Notes: generated from the sequence alone by a model not told the origin. 62,344 nucleotides of DNA from Candidatus Hydrogenedentota bacterium (GCA_024278275.1 JAJRTN010000071.1:1-62344), one strand, 5' to 3'; positions 15,622 through 24,962 are shown, counted from the stretch's first letter. Program-made: numbers and translations.

Positions 15622-16614
15622 TCACGAGACCGCGTCCATCTCCGCACGCACCCGTTCCCAGGCGGCTGCGCCAAGATGCGCTCCCACCTCTTGAACCACC
15701 TCGCCGCCAAGGCGCGCCCCGAGGCGGCCGCAGGCGGGAAGCGCGTATCCATGAAGATGACCGTAGAGAAAACCGGCGGCCCAGAAATCGCCGGCCGCCG
15801 TGCTGTCCACCACCCGGTCCACGCGAAGGGCTTCGACAAAACACGTTTCACCGCTCTCCTTGAGATAAGCGCCCGCCGGACCGACCTTGACCGCCGCCAC
15901 GCGGCACAAATCGCCCAGGGCTTCGAGCGCGGCTTCCGGATCATCCCGACCCAAAAAGGCCGCGGCCTCATCTTCGTTGGCGAAGACGGCGTCCACGTAA
16001 CGTTCCAGCAGGCCCGCGAGACCGGCGCCCGCGGCACGCACCACCTCGAAGGATCCCAAGTCCAGGCTCACCGTGCAGCCGGCGCTTTTCGCCGCGGTCA
16101 ACACGCTTTCAGCCAAGGCGGGATTAAAGAGCAGGTAGCCCTCCACATGGGCATGGGAACACCCCGAGAAGTCCGCCGTTGAAACCTCGTCCGGGTCCAG
16201 CAGCGCCGCCGCGCCCAAATCCGTTCGCAGCGTGCGTTCGGAATCCGGCGTGATCAAGCTGAGGCAGCGGGCCGTTGGCGACGCATCGGTGGACTTGAAA
16301 CGACCACAATCACCGCCGACAGCCGCGAAAGCCGAACGATAGCGCCGGCCCATCGCGTCCTCGCCCAGTTTTCCAAGAAAGGCCGCCGGCAAACCCATCC
16401 GGGCCAGGGCAAAGATGGTATTGGCCGCCGACCCGCCGGGCGCCTGATCAGGCGGCGTGTCGAGACGACCCACCAGCGCGGCCATGTCACCGGGACCAAC
16501 GAGCTCCATGCCGCCTTTCGCGCCGGGAATGGCCTCGACCAGCGCGTCGGGGACTTGGGCCAGCAGGTCCATAATGGGAGAACCGACACCGATAACTTTA
16601 GTTGCAGGGGACAA
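15622..16614 (-). CDS. PfkB-family carbohydrate/nucleoside kinase (adenosine-kinase-like)
   Basis: This protein of about 330 residues transfers phosphate to a sugar or nucleoside. The PfkB signatures are present: an N-terminal GGSAANTIFALARMG and a C-terminal DSTAAGDFWAAGFLYG, in which the Asp of AAGD is the catalytic base. The opening KVIGVGSPIMDLLAQVP is typical of the adenosine-kinase-like subgroup. I chose TTG 16614 because GGGAG stands 7 bases upstream and the length then fits the family. An ATG at 16686 would add 24 residues with no homology signal. It lies downstream of cimA, separated by 380 bases of repeats. Confidence 0.85.
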   Translation of the reverse strand: MSPATKVIGVGSPIMDLLAQVPDALVEAIPGAKGGMELVGPGDMAALVGRLDTPPDQAPGGSAANTIFALARMGLPAAFLGKLGEDAMGRRYRSAFAAVGGDCGRFKSTDASPTARCLSLITPDSERTLRTDLGAAALLDPDEVSTADFSGCSHAHVEGYLLFNPALAESVLTAAKSAGCTVSLDLGSFEVVRAAGAGLAGLLERYVDAVFANEDEAAAFLGRDDPEAALEALGDLCRVAAVKVGPAGAYLKESGETCFVEALRVDRVVDSTAAGDFWAAGFLYGHLHGYALPACGRLGARLGGEVVQEVGAHLGAAAWERVRAEMDAVS

Positions 16615-16821
16615 TGGAAACTCCCGGAACGCCCGAAGCGGAAAAAGCACGGGCCCTTGTTGGCAATCAACCGAGACAACCGTCATGGACACGCCCCGCC
16701 CCCGACAGACATGTCTGTCCCTGATCCTATCACGCCGTGTACGCGAATGCACGTCCGCGAACCACCCACCCGCCCCCCGGCCGGAACCAGGCGTCGCGAC
16801 TGCCCGCCACGCCACGAACAA

Positions 16822-16972
16822 CCGTCATCCCCGCGAAGGCGAGGCTCCATGGGTTGGAGGGAATGGCCTTGCCCTTTCCCGTGGATGGCCGCTTTCGCGG
16901 GCATGATGGAAGGGGTGGATGCCCGCCCCCGTAATACCGGCTTATGAAAAGCGTGAACAGCTACCGCTTTTC
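16822..16972. repeat. Intergenic repeats and a hairpin between cimA and the PfkB gene
   Basis: Bases 16822-16851 carry the TCATCCCCGCGAAGGCG-type repeat also seen near 5229, 14080, 44256, 45047 and 62024. Its inverse (CGCTTTCGCGGGCATGATGG) follows at about 16890-16909. CCTTGCCCTTTCCCGTGG near 16869-16886 recurs inverted near 45172-45189. A hairpin with arms GAAAAGCG (16946-16953) and CGCTTTTC (16965-16972) lies just downstream of the cimA stop and could be a weak terminator. No gene is seen in 16687-16993. Confidence 0.6.
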
Positions 16973-16993
16973 GCCCACTCTTTGGCGGACTTG

Positions 16994-18589
16994 CTAAGCC
17001 TCCCCTGGTTCCTTGCTATTGGACCGGGTGCGGAAGATTTTGTATTCGATACTGTCGAGGAGAGCCACGTAGGAGGCCTCGATGATGTTGCCCGATACGC
17101 CGACCGTGTTCCAGGAGGCGACGGCGTCGCTGGATTCGATGAGTACGCGGGTCTTGGCCTGGGTGGCCAGTTTGCCGTCGAGAATGCGCACCTTGTAGTC
17201 TTCGAGATGGACGTCGCGCACCTCGGGGTAAGTACCTTCGAGGGCCTTGCGCAGGGCGTTGTTCAGGGCGTCCACGGGACCGGCGCCCTCGGCCACGGTG
17301 AAGACCTGTTCGCCGTCGGGCAGGTTCATTTTCACGATGGCCTCCGATATGAGATCACCCTTTTCGTGACTCACGCGCACACGGAAACTTTCGGTGGTGA
17401 AGAAGGAGGCGCATTCGCCCCGCGCCTTGCGCATGAGCATTTCAAGGGAGGCGTCGGCGCCCTCGAACTCGTAACCCTCGTTCTCCAACCCCTTCACCCG
17501 GGCCAGCACGGCGCTTGTCGCGGGGTCGTCCCGTTCGAGGGTGATGCCCAATTCCGCGGCCTTCTGGATCACGCTCGACCGGCCGGACATTTCGCTCACG
17601 GCGATAAGGGTCCGGTTCCCCACCAGCTCGGGGTTCACGTGCTCGTAGCTTACTTTCAGCTTTCGCACCGCGTCGGCGTGCATGCCGCCCTTGTGGGTGA
17701 AGGCGTTGCGGCCCACGTAGGGCGCGTGATCCCGGGGCGTCACGTTGGCCAACTCCGCCACCAGGTGCGACGTGGAGGACAGGCGTTCGAGCTGGGCCGG
17801 CGTCACCACGTCGAAACCCATCTTGAGTTGGAGGTTGGCGATCACGGTGCAGAGGTTCGCGTTCCCCGTGCGTTCGCCGTAGCCGTTGACGGTGCCCTGC
17901 ACGTGGGCCGCGCCTTCAAGGACCGCGGCCAGGGTGTTCGCCACCGCGCAGCCGCTGTCGTTATGCGTATGGATCCCGATGACGGCGTCGGGCAGGGCTT
18001 CGCACACGGCGCGGGTGGCCGCGGCGATCTGGTGGGGCAGTCCCCCGCCGTTCGTTTCGCACAACACCAGTGCCTCGGCCCCGGCGTCCAGGCCCCGGCG
18101 AAGCACTTCCAGCGCGTAGGCGCTGTCGTCGTTATAACCGTCGAAGAAATGTTCGGCGTCCAGGATGACCCGGCGGCCTTCCGCCTTAAGAAAGGCCACC
18201 GATTCGGAAACCAGGTCCAGGTTCTCTTCGAGACTGACCCGCAGGATTTCCTTGGCGTGAACGCCCCAGGTCTTGGCAAAGATGGTGACCACTTCCGTGC
18301 CCGCGCTCACCAGGGCCTTCAGGTTCGCGTCGTCTTCCACCGCCGATTTGGGGTGGCGCGTGCTGCCGAAGGCCGCCATCCGGGCGTGCTTCAGGTCCAT
18401 GTCCCGCGCCCGTGCGAAAAGTTCCACCGCCTTCGGGTTCGACCCGGGCTGACCGCCCTCGATATAGGACACGCCCAGCGCGTCCAGCGCCGCCACCACC
18501 CGAAGCTGGTCATCGGACGAGAACTTCACGTTCGGCCCCTGGGCGCCATCGCGCAGGGTGGTGTCGTAGATTTCAATTCGCCGTGTCAT
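16994..18589 (-). CDS. cimA: (R)-citramalate synthase
   Basis: This 531-residue enzyme condenses pyruvate and acetyl-CoA to citramalate, the first step of the threonine-independent route to isoleucine. It has the DRE-TIM metallolyase barrel with YDTTLRDGAQGPNV at residues 7-20, the metal ligands HTHNDSGCAVANT, and NGYGERTGNANL. A C-terminal LeuA-dimer regulatory domain occupies roughly 395-510 and would bind isoleucine. Length and motifs match the long citramalate synthase family rather than 2-isopropylmalate synthase. Its start overlaps the stop of apgM by four bases (18586-18589), so the two are co-transcribed. Confidence 0.93.
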   Translation of the reverse strand: MTRRIEIYDTTLRDGAQGPNVKFSSDDQLRVVAALDALGVSYIEGGQPGSNPKAVELFARARDMDLKHARMAAFGSTRHPKSAVEDDANLKALVSAGTEVVTIFAKTWGVHAKEILRVSLEENLDLVSESVAFLKAEGRRVILDAEHFFDGYNDDSAYALEVLRRGLDAGAEALVLCETNGGGLPHQIAAATRAVCEALPDAVIGIHTHNDSGCAVANTLAAVLEGAAHVQGTVNGYGERTGNANLCTVIANLQLKMGFDVVTPAQLERLSSTSHLVAELANVTPRDHAPYVGRNAFTHKGGMHADAVRKLKVSYEHVNPELVGNRTLIAVSEMSGRSSVIQKAAELGITLERDDPATSAVLARVKGLENEGYEFEGADASLEMLMRKARGECASFFTTESFRVRVSHEKGDLISEAIVKMNLPDGEQVFTVAEGAGPVDALNNALRKALEGTYPEVRDVHLEDYKVRILDGKLATQAKTRVLIESSDAVASWNTVGVSGNIIEASYVALLDSIEYKIFRTRSNSKEPGEA

Positions 18590-19848
18590 CTTATGGGGTC
18601 TCCAGCGTTATCATGATTCCGGGCAAGCCAGTCCGGCGTGGCGTCGCGCAACATGCTTTCCACCAGGCGGTAGCCGTCGCTGACCAGGATACCCGAGGCC
18701 TGGGCGGCGCGCTCGGTGTAGGCCGCCTGTCCGTTGGCCGGCACGCCGGGGCCGCAGAGAACAAAAGGCACCGGACCGCCCGCGTGGGTCTTGGTGCTGA
18801 TCAGGGTGAAGTGATCCGGCGCGGCCAGCACGCGGCAGTCGCCGTGGTTCTCGGCCCACGTCAGGCAGGGGCCGACCACTTCGCGGTCGAAATCCTCAAT
18901 CGCCTGTATTTTAAGATCCGCCCGCCCCTGGTGCGCCGTCTCGTCGGGCGCCTCGATATGAACATACACGAAGTCATGCGTACTCAGCGCCCCGAGCGCG
19001 GCGGCGACTTTTCCCGCGTAGTCCGTGTCCAGCCAGCCCGTGGCGCCGGGAACGTTCAGCACCTCAAGGCCGGCGCATAGACCAATGCCTTTCACGAGAT
19101 CCACCGCCGACACCACCGCGCCGGTGAGGCCGAACTTCCGCTCATAGGGTTCCATGGAAGGGGCCTTGCCCTGTCCCCACAGCCAGATGGAAGTGGCGGG
19201 CGGATCGCCCTTCGCGATGCGCGCCCGGTTCACGGGATGATCGGCGAGTACGTCACGGGAGCGCCGGATCAACTCGTGAACAATAGACTCCCCTTTCCCC
19301 CGGGGCAGATAGGGGTCGGCCTCTTGACCGGTAATGTTGTGGGGCGGCTCGCATTGCAACGCCACAAGCTGGTCGAGTGACGCCGAGGCGGAAGCGCGGA
19401 CGATGGTAAGGTGGCGGTAGCTGACGCCGGAATGGAAAACCAGCGGAAAGTCCGCGCCGAGTTTTTCCTGGAGCGTGGCGATCAGCGCCGCACCTTCCCC
19501 GGTACTGATGTGGCCCGCCGTGAAGTCGCGCATCTTGCCGTCTTCAAGCGTCACCAGGTTGCAGCGGAAGGCGACCTCGTCGTCGGCCAGGTGAATCCCC
19601 TGGCTCACCGCCTCGATGGCCGCGCGACCCCGAAACGCACGCCGGGGATCGTAGCCGAAAAGCGACAGGTTCCCCACGTCGCTCCCGGGCGGGAGGCCGT
19701 CGGGGATCGGACAGAATTGGCCCACTGTCCCCCGTGACGCCATACGGTCCAGGTTCGGCGTGCGTGCCGCCTCGATGGGCGTGCGGCCCTCCAGCTCGAC
19801 CAGGGGTTCGTCGGCCATGCCATCCCCCAGCAGGATCATGTATTTCAC
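18586..19848 (-). CDS. apgM: 2,3-bisphosphoglycerate-independent phosphoglycerate mutase, archaeal type
   Basis: This 420-residue alkaline-phosphatase-superfamily enzyme interconverts 3- and 2-phosphoglycerate in glycolysis. The metal-binding opening VKYMILLGDGMADEPL, the segment SDVGNLSLFGYDP and the C-terminal APDHFTLISTKTHAGG are characteristic of the aPGM branch. I chose GTG 19848 because GGAGGTG lies just upstream and the family normally starts at this point. An in-frame start at 19914 would add 22 unrelated residues. It is the first gene of an apgM-cimA unit. Confidence 0.92.
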   Translation of the reverse strand: MKYMILLGDGMADEPLVELEGRTPIEAARTPNLDRMASRGTVGQFCPIPDGLPPGSDVGNLSLFGYDPRRAFRGRAAIEAVSQGIHLADDEVAFRCNLVTLEDGKMRDFTAGHISTGEGAALIATLQEKLGADFPLVFHSGVSYRHLTIVRASASASLDQLVALQCEPPHNITGQEADPYLPRGKGESIVHELIRRSRDVLADHPVNRARIAKGDPPATSIWLWGQGKAPSMEPYERKFGLTGAVVSAVDLVKGIGLCAGLEVLNVPGATGWLDTDYAGKVAAALGALSTHDFVYVHIEAPDETAHQGRADLKIQAIEDFDREVVGPCLTWAENHGDCRVLAAPDHFTLISTKTHAGGPVPFVLCGPGVPANGQAAYTERAAQASGILVSDGYRLVESMLRDATPDWLARNHDNAGDPIR

Positions 19849-19904
19849 AAAGCACCTCCAGACGCGGAACCTGGGAACCTTGCGCAAGGCCCCACGGGTA
19901 TGAA

Positions 19905-19933
19905 ACGATAGCACAGCGGGCTGGTTGAATCAA
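19905..19933 (-). promoter_or_regulatory. Probable promoter of apgM-cimA
   Basis: On the minus strand TTGATT (19933-19928), a 17-base spacer and TATCGT (19910-19905) lie 57 bases upstream of the GTG start. Between promoter and start is the perfect palindrome CCTTGCGCAAGG (19878-19889), which could be an operator in the leader. Confidence 0.5.
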
Positions 19934-20010
19934 GATTATGTGCTTGATACAAAAGAAGTTGGAGCGATTCACCCGGGACGAATGCCTGGTCCGGCAGCGC
20001 TTTATAAACC

Positions 20011-20679
20011 ATGAATAATACGAATAGATCGAACAGGGAAGCGAAAAAACGGGGGGGCGTGCTGGAAACCGCGAGGGCCCTTCTGGCGTCGGATGGCCTG
20101 TCACTGACGGACGATGGGGTGGCGCGGTTGCGGGAACACGCGGACCTGGTGGCCCGGTGGAATGACTATGCCTCGCTGGTTTCCCGGCGGGATGGGGCCG
20201 TGCTGCTGGAGCGGCATACCGTGGACGCCCTGAGTTTGGCCCCTTGGGTGCGTCGGCTGGGCGGAGAAAAGGCGCGGCTCCTCGATATCGGCAGCGGAGG
20301 CGGTTTCCCGGCCCTTCCGCTGAAGATCGTGCTTCCCGAACTCCGGCTGACCCTGGTGGAACGGTCGGCAAAGAAGGTGGGGGTGCTCCGTCGCATGCTG
20401 GTAGCCCTGGAGATGGCCGGCGTGGAGTTGATACAGGGGGTTTTCCCGGGAGACGCGGCCGGATTGGCGCCGGACCTGCTTACGGCCCGTGCCGTGGAGC
20501 GCCCCACGGTACTCTGGCGGGGGCTGGCGGATTACCTGCGGGCGGGGCAGGTTTTTCTGTGTCAGACGGGGGACACGTCCATGGCGGATCCGGCGGTGTT
20601 CCACGTGGAACACGTGGAAGATGACTGGACCCGGCGGGGGCTTCGCCGGGGCGTGCTGGACCTCATACGTCGCCGGTAA
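20011..20679 (+). CDS. rsmG: 16S rRNA (guanine-N7)-methyltransferase RsmG (GidB)
   Basis: This 222-residue SAM-dependent methyltransferase modifies G527 of 16S rRNA. The SAM-binding motif is LLDIGSGGGFPALPLKI, followed by LTLVERSAKKVGVLRRM and LLTARAVERP, all standard RsmG elements. No clear ribosome site precedes ATG 20011, and the first 15 residues are non-conserved, so the start may lie slightly downstream. In many bacteria rsmG sits beside mnmG and parAB at the origin. Here mnmG is 22 kb away and parAB is absent from the window, but a parS-like site lies inside the 3' end of this gene and another just after it. Confidence 0.93.
   Translation: MNNTNRSNREAKKRGGVLETARALLASDGLSLTDDGVARLREHADLVARWNDYASLVSRRDGAVLLERHTVDALSLAPWVRRLGGEKARLLDIGSGGGFPALPLKIVLPELRLTLVERSAKKVGVLRRMLVALEMAGVELIQGVFPGDAAGLAPDLLTARAVERPTVLWRGLADYLRAGQVFLCQTGDTSMADPAVFHVEHVEDDWTRRGLRRGVLDLIRRR
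20597..20612. promoter_or_regulatory. parS-like ParB binding site inside rsmG
   Basis: TGTTCCACGTGGAACA is a perfect 16-bp palindrome and agrees with the ParB-binding consensus known from many bacteria (TGTTNCACGTGNAACA type). It is embedded in the coding sequence (residues reading VFHVEH). A second site lies 77 bases further on. Confidence 0.8.
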
Positions 20680-20688
20680 GCCCGCGAC

Positions 20689-20702
20689 GTTCCACGTGGA
20701 AC
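20689..20702. promoter_or_regulatory. Second parS-like site just after rsmG
   Basis: GTTCCACGTGGAAC is the 14-bp core of the same palindrome, located in the short gap between the rsmG stop and the convergent transporter gene. Two cores within about 100 bp support a real centromere-like cluster rather than chance. Confidence 0.72.
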
Positions 20703-20717
20703 CTCAGTGCGGCGCCC

Positions 20718-22391
20718 CTAACCCTTCATGCCGGTGAGGGTCACACCCTGGATGAAATGGCGCTGGGCCGCGAAAAACAGGGCGATCACGGGCAGGGTCA
20801 TCAGCACGGAAGCCGCCATCATGATCTCCTGCCGCCCCAGGGCGCCCATGGTGGCGTGCAGGGAAAACAGCCCGAGGCTCAAGGGGTACAACTCCTGGTC
20901 CGTAATAAAGATCAGCGGGCCCATGAAGTCGTTCCATACCGCCATGAACGTAAAAATCGCGATGGCCGCCAGGGCGGGTTTGATCAGCGGCAGAATAATA
21001 CGCCCGTAAATACCCGGATACCCGCATCCGTCAATCCGGGCGCTGTCCTCCAGGTCACGGGGAATACCCTTCATGAATTGACGCAGCAGGAAAATGTAGA
21101 AGGCGTTTCCAAAAAACGCGGGCACCCACAGCGGAAGGAGCGTGTTGTACCATCCCAGGCTCTTGTAAATCAGGAACACGGGAATCAGCGTAACCTGGGG
21201 CGGCAACATGAGCGTGGCCAGCACCACCAGGAAACAGGCGTCCCGCCCCGGCCACCGCAACCGTGAAAAGGCAAAGGCAATCAGGGAGGAAGACAGGATC
21301 TGGCCGAAAATGTTCAGGGTCACCAGGATCATGCTGTTGCGCACATAGCCCCACAGCGGCACCATGCGCAGCACTTCCCGGTAATTGAAAAGCAGCTTGT
21401 TCGCCAGGGCCATGAGCGGACTGGACGCCTCGTAGCGCAAGGTCAGGCGCATGGAAGCCGGCGTGTCATAGTCGCTCGTCCCCGCTTCCCGCAATACAAG
21501 CCACGTTCGCACCATGGCGGCCCTGTCCTCCTCCGAGGCGACCTGCCAGGTGGTTTCCTGCCAGCCCCGCCCCCCGGTATAGGCCGGGGTCTCGGAACGC
21601 CACCGCTTTCCGCCCATCTCCACCTCCAGCCAGATGCGATGCCACGTACCATCGACATGGTTCATAAACCGGACTTTTTTCACGTTCTCCACGGCCATGG
21701 CCAGGGGCATCTCGGCCCGCAGGGTAAAATCGGCTTCGTCCTTGAACGTGTAATGCAGTTCTTGCGCCTGCCGACGCAACCCCTCTTTGCGCGGCACGAT
21801 CTTCACGTTTCCCGACACCACCCGCCAGGGAATGTCCAGCACCTTCCCGAAATGTTCCTGGCTTGAATCCCAGCCATACACATAGATATCGGCCAAGGCA
21901 ACCCGACGGTAAACCCGGTTGAAGGCGTTCCGGACCATGTCGGCGTCCAGTTGACCGGCGAACCAGGCAACCACCTCCTGGACAGGCCTGCTGAAAAGGT
22001 CGTGCGGCGCGCGCCGCAAGAGTTCCGCGAAGACCGCCTCCGCGATCTCCGGTTGTTCAAGGTACGCCCGGTAGAAATACGGCAATTCGTCCGCCATGGC
22101 CCGCACCCGCTTTTCCAGTCCCGCCTGAACGGGTCCCCGCGCCGCAACCCAGGCCTCATCCGCGACGGTTACCGGCTGTTCAGGCTTCTCGTTGTACCGG
22201 AGGGCGATGTAAGGCGACGAAGCCCTGAAGGCGGGCGCGGGCGGGAGCCAGCGCGGCGGGTACAGTTCATCCGGGGCCTTCGCGCTCGAACTGGCCAGCC
22301 ACACGAACGGCGCGGAGAAGAGAACGGCGCCCGCCAGGAGTACCGCGTGCAGTATCGTTCTGTTTATACCCTTAATTACCGTGCGATTCAT
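20718..22391 (-). CDS. Sugar ABC transporter permease (MalG/CUT1 type) with large extra-cytoplasmic insertion
   Basis: This 557-residue inner-membrane permease has a first helix at about residues 14-34 (ILHAVLLAGAVLFSAPFVWL). The C-terminal 230 residues are a normal MalG-like permease core with the ATPase-contact loop EDSARIDGCGYPGIYGRIILPLIKP and the family end QGVTLTGMKG. Between them is a soluble insertion of roughly 270 residues (about 40-320), absent from ordinary MalG proteins of about 280 residues. It would face the periplasm. The gene starts 3 bases after the stop of the fused partner (22395), so they form a tight operon. No ABC ATPase gene is nearby; a shared MsmK/MalK-type ATPase elsewhere is likely. 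Confidence 0.85.
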   Translation of the reverse strand: MNRTVIKGINRTILHAVLLAGAVLFSAPFVWLASSSAKAPDELYPPRWLPPAPAFRASSPYIALRYNEKPEQPVTVADEAWVAARGPVQAGLEKRVRAMADELPYFYRAYLEQPEIAEAVFAELLRRAPHDLFSRPVQEVVAWFAGQLDADMVRNAFNRVYRRVALADIYVYGWDSSQEHFGKVLDIPWRVVSGNVKIVPRKEGLRRQAQELHYTFKDEADFTLRAEMPLAMAVENVKKVRFMNHVDGTWHRIWLEVEMGGKRWRSETPAYTGGRGWQETTWQVASEEDRAAMVRTWLVLREAGTSDYDTPASMRLTLRYEASSPLMALANKLLFNYREVLRMVPLWGYVRNSMILVTLNIFGQILSSSLIAFAFSRLRWPGRDACFLVVLATLMLPPQVTLIPVFLIYKSLGWYNTLLPLWVPAFFGNAFYIFLLRQFMKGIPRDLEDSARIDGCGYPGIYGRIILPLIKPALAAIAIFTFMAVWNDFMGPLIFITDQELYPLSLGLFSLHATMGALGRQEIMMAASVLMTLPVIALFFAAQRHFIQGVTLTGMKG

Positions 22392-22394
22392 CGA

Positions 22395-24824
22395 TTACTC
22401 CGACTCATAGTAAACGAGATTTCGGGCCATGCGGAACTGTATCAAGGTCAGGGCGAGGATGATGGCGAAGAGCACCCAGGCCATGGCCGACGCATACCCC
22501 ATCTTCATGTAGCGGAAGCCGTTGTTAAAGAGGTAGAAGGCGTAAAAAAGGGTCGAATCGACCGGTCCGCCCCGGGTCATGATATAGGCCTGCGTGAAGA
22601 TCTGGAAGGTGCCGATAAAACCCATCACCATGTTGAAGAGAATATAGGGACTCAGCATGGGCAGGGTCACGTTGAAAAACTTGCGGAACGGTCCCGCGCC
22701 GTCCAGGGCGGCCGCTTCATAGAGATGTTTCGGGATGCCCTCCAGCCCGGCCAGCCAGACGATCATGCTGGCGCCCGCGCCCCACAACCCCATGAGGATG
22801 AGCGAAGGCTTGGACCACGCTTCACTTTGCAGCCACGTCGGCCCCTCGATGCCCACCTTTGCCAACAAGGCGTTCAGAATACCCTCGTTCGGGTTGAAAA
22901 TCCACAGCCACAAAATGGACGCCGCCACGGCCGGCATAATGGCCGGCAGGTAGAACAGGGTGCGGTAAACCGCCATCCCCCGCACCTCGAAGTTCAGGAG
23001 CAGGGCGATCCCCAGCCCCAGGGCCATGCCCAGGGGAATGCCAATGCCCATGTAGACCGTGTTCCACAGGGATTTATAGAACAGCGGGTCGCCACCGAAC
23101 ATGGTCAGGTAATGGTGGAGCCCCACGAATTTCGGCGGTGACAGCACGTCGTACTCGCAGAGACTGATATACAAAGAGAAAATCAGCGGCCCGCCCCCGA
23201 AGACCAGGAAACCGAAAAACCACGGCGAAGCGAAGAGGTAGCCCGCGTAGTACTCGCGCCGGAAATAGCCCCGGGCCGTCACCTTCCGCCGGAAGTACCA
23301 CACCATCCCCACGCAGGCCGCCAGCACCAGGACCAGGTAGACGATCCCCACGGGGAGGAAACTCACCTCGGGATAGCCCTTGGGCTTCAGGATGTGATCC
23401 AACTCCCGCTGCACCACGGCCGCACTGCGTTCGCAGGCCAGCCGGGCGTTTTCCATCACGTCATTGCTGAAACGCTTGTAGATGCCGTTCTCCATGGCGC
23501 GCACCTGTTCGTTCCACAGCAGTTGCCCCACCGGCGTCACCGGGCGGTACTTCGATGCCGGCATGATGTCCACGAAGACCCGCATGGCGTTCTTGTAGGT
23601 GTCCTCCACCGTGGGATCGCTGTAGAGGTAGTGCTCCATGCCCCACTTCGTGATATCCACCTGGCTGCTCATCATGGGCGCGTAAACCCCGCCCGACGAC
23701 AGGACGGTCTGGGCCTGGGCCGTATTGCGAATCGCGTACGCCCGTTTCGACACCAGGTACTTGATCAACTCCCACGCCTCTTCCGGGTGACGCGCCCCGC
23801 TGGGAATCACGTAGGCCCAGCCGCCACACCAGCCAAAGCGCGGTTTTCCCTCGGGTGCGGGGGCCGCCGTCACCCCGAAGCGTAACGAACGCCGCGTGTT
23901 GGCAATGGTGTTAATGAAAAAATTGCCGTCGATCCGCATGGCCACCTTCCCCGAAACAAAGGGATCCAGATCGCCCGTCTGCAAGCTGCTCTGGAAGGCC
24001 GCCACCGCCTGCGCGCCCCCCATGATGTCATAGATTTCCGTCATAAAGGCAAGGGCCTCAACGACTTCCGGAGAATCGAGGGTGCAAGTCGTGCCATCCT
24101 CGCTCATGAACTTGCCCCCATTCAGCCAGCCATAAATGTAAAGCCAGGAATTCCCGTAATTCGGGATAAACCCGACCTGCTTCAATTTCCCCTTCTCGTC
24201 AAACACGGTCATGATCCGCGCCGCGTCCTTCAGTTGCGCCCAGGTTCTTGGCGGACCCACCTTCGCCGGATCCCTGGGATCCACGCAACCCGCCGCGATC
24301 AATTCATCGGCGTACTTATCCAGGATGTCCTGGTTGTAATACATGGCCCGGTTATCCGTGTCCGAGGCCACGGCAAACAATTCCCCCCGGTAGTTCGATT
24401 CGTTCCAGCAGGGCGCAAAAAAACGTTCCTTATGAATGGTGTAGGGATCATCCGGTCGTTCCCGCAGGTCCCGCTCATAGAAGGCCTGCAACGACATGAA
24501 AGCCCCGCGGGCGGCCCATTCCCCCACGGCGAAGCGGTCGAACCACACCACGTCCGGGGGATCCCCTCCCGCCACCGCACACAACAGGCGCTGCGGGTCG
24601 TCCGTCTTATTGATGCTCGCGCTTTGCCCCATGATGACCCGCAACCGGGGCGTGCCGTCCGCACCATCGTGAAGCGCTTCAAAATCACGCAACAAATCCA
24701 GCGACAGCACGTCCTGCTCGTTTCCCCAAAAATGAAGGGTCACCTCCTTTTCCCGCCCCCATGCAGTCGAAACACAGCACGCCAGGCAAACACACCACGA
24801 AAAGACAAACAACGACCGGGCCAC
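22395..24824 (-). CDS. Fused solute-binding protein and MalF-type sugar permease
   Basis: This 809-residue protein begins with a signal peptide (GTG start 24824, AAAGGAA upstream). Residues about 25-465 form an extracellular sugar-binding protein of the CUT1 type (VTLHFWGNEQDVLSLDLL, GDPPDVVWFDRFAVGEWA, GKVAMRIDGNFF, GGWAYVIPSGARHPEEAW). A transmembrane linker follows near 480-500, then a complete MalF-like permease with the contact loop EAAALDGAGPFRKFFNVTLP. Substrate-binding domain and permease are usually separate proteins in sugar importers. The fusion tethers one receptor to each transporter. The substrate is unknown; the neighbour permease carries a second periplasmic domain. Confidence 0.88.
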   Translation of the reverse strand: MARSLFVFSWCVCLACCVSTAWGREKEVTLHFWGNEQDVLSLDLLRDFEALHDGADGTPRLRVIMGQSASINKTDDPQRLLCAVAGGDPPDVVWFDRFAVGEWAARGAFMSLQAFYERDLRERPDDPYTIHKERFFAPCWNESNYRGELFAVASDTDNRAMYYNQDILDKYADELIAAGCVDPRDPAKVGPPRTWAQLKDAARIMTVFDEKGKLKQVGFIPNYGNSWLYIYGWLNGGKFMSEDGTTCTLDSPEVVEALAFMTEIYDIMGGAQAVAAFQSSLQTGDLDPFVSGKVAMRIDGNFFINTIANTRRSLRFGVTAAPAPEGKPRFGWCGGWAYVIPSGARHPEEAWELIKYLVSKRAYAIRNTAQAQTVLSSGGVYAPMMSSQVDITKWGMEHYLYSDPTVEDTYKNAMRVFVDIMPASKYRPVTPVGQLLWNEQVRAMENGIYKRFSNDVMENARLACERSAAVVQRELDHILKPKGYPEVSFLPVGIVYLVLVLAACVGMVWYFRRKVTARGYFRREYYAGYLFASPWFFGFLVFGGGPLIFSLYISLCEYDVLSPPKFVGLHHYLTMFGGDPLFYKSLWNTVYMGIGIPLGMALGLGIALLLNFEVRGMAVYRTLFYLPAIMPAVAASILWLWIFNPNEGILNALLAKVGIEGPTWLQSEAWSKPSLILMGLWGAGASMIVWLAGLEGIPKHLYEAAALDGAGPFRKFFNVTLPMLSPYILFNMVMGFIGTFQIFTQAYIMTRGGPVDSTLFYAFYLFNNGFRYMKMGYASAMAWVLFAIILALTLIQFRMARNLVYYESE

Positions 24825-24937
24825 AAGCAGTTCCTTTCGGAAAACGCCAAAAACACAGACTCCCCACCATTGCCTATGGAATCACAAACGGCGCGTGCCA
24901 GTCAAACACCGGCAGCACGGCAGCGGTAGCGATTCTT

Positions 24938-24962
24938 GGTTCCGGCTATGCCGGGTCAGGTT
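24938..24962. repeat. Copy of the CCGGCTATGCCGGGTCAGG repeat
   Basis: GGTTCCGGCTATGCCGGGTC and the following five bases match the reverse complement of 3141-3165. It contains the imperfect stem CCGGC/GCCGG. It overlaps the glycosyltransferase stop by a few bases. Bases 24825-24937 hold no recognised gene. Confidence 0.6.
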
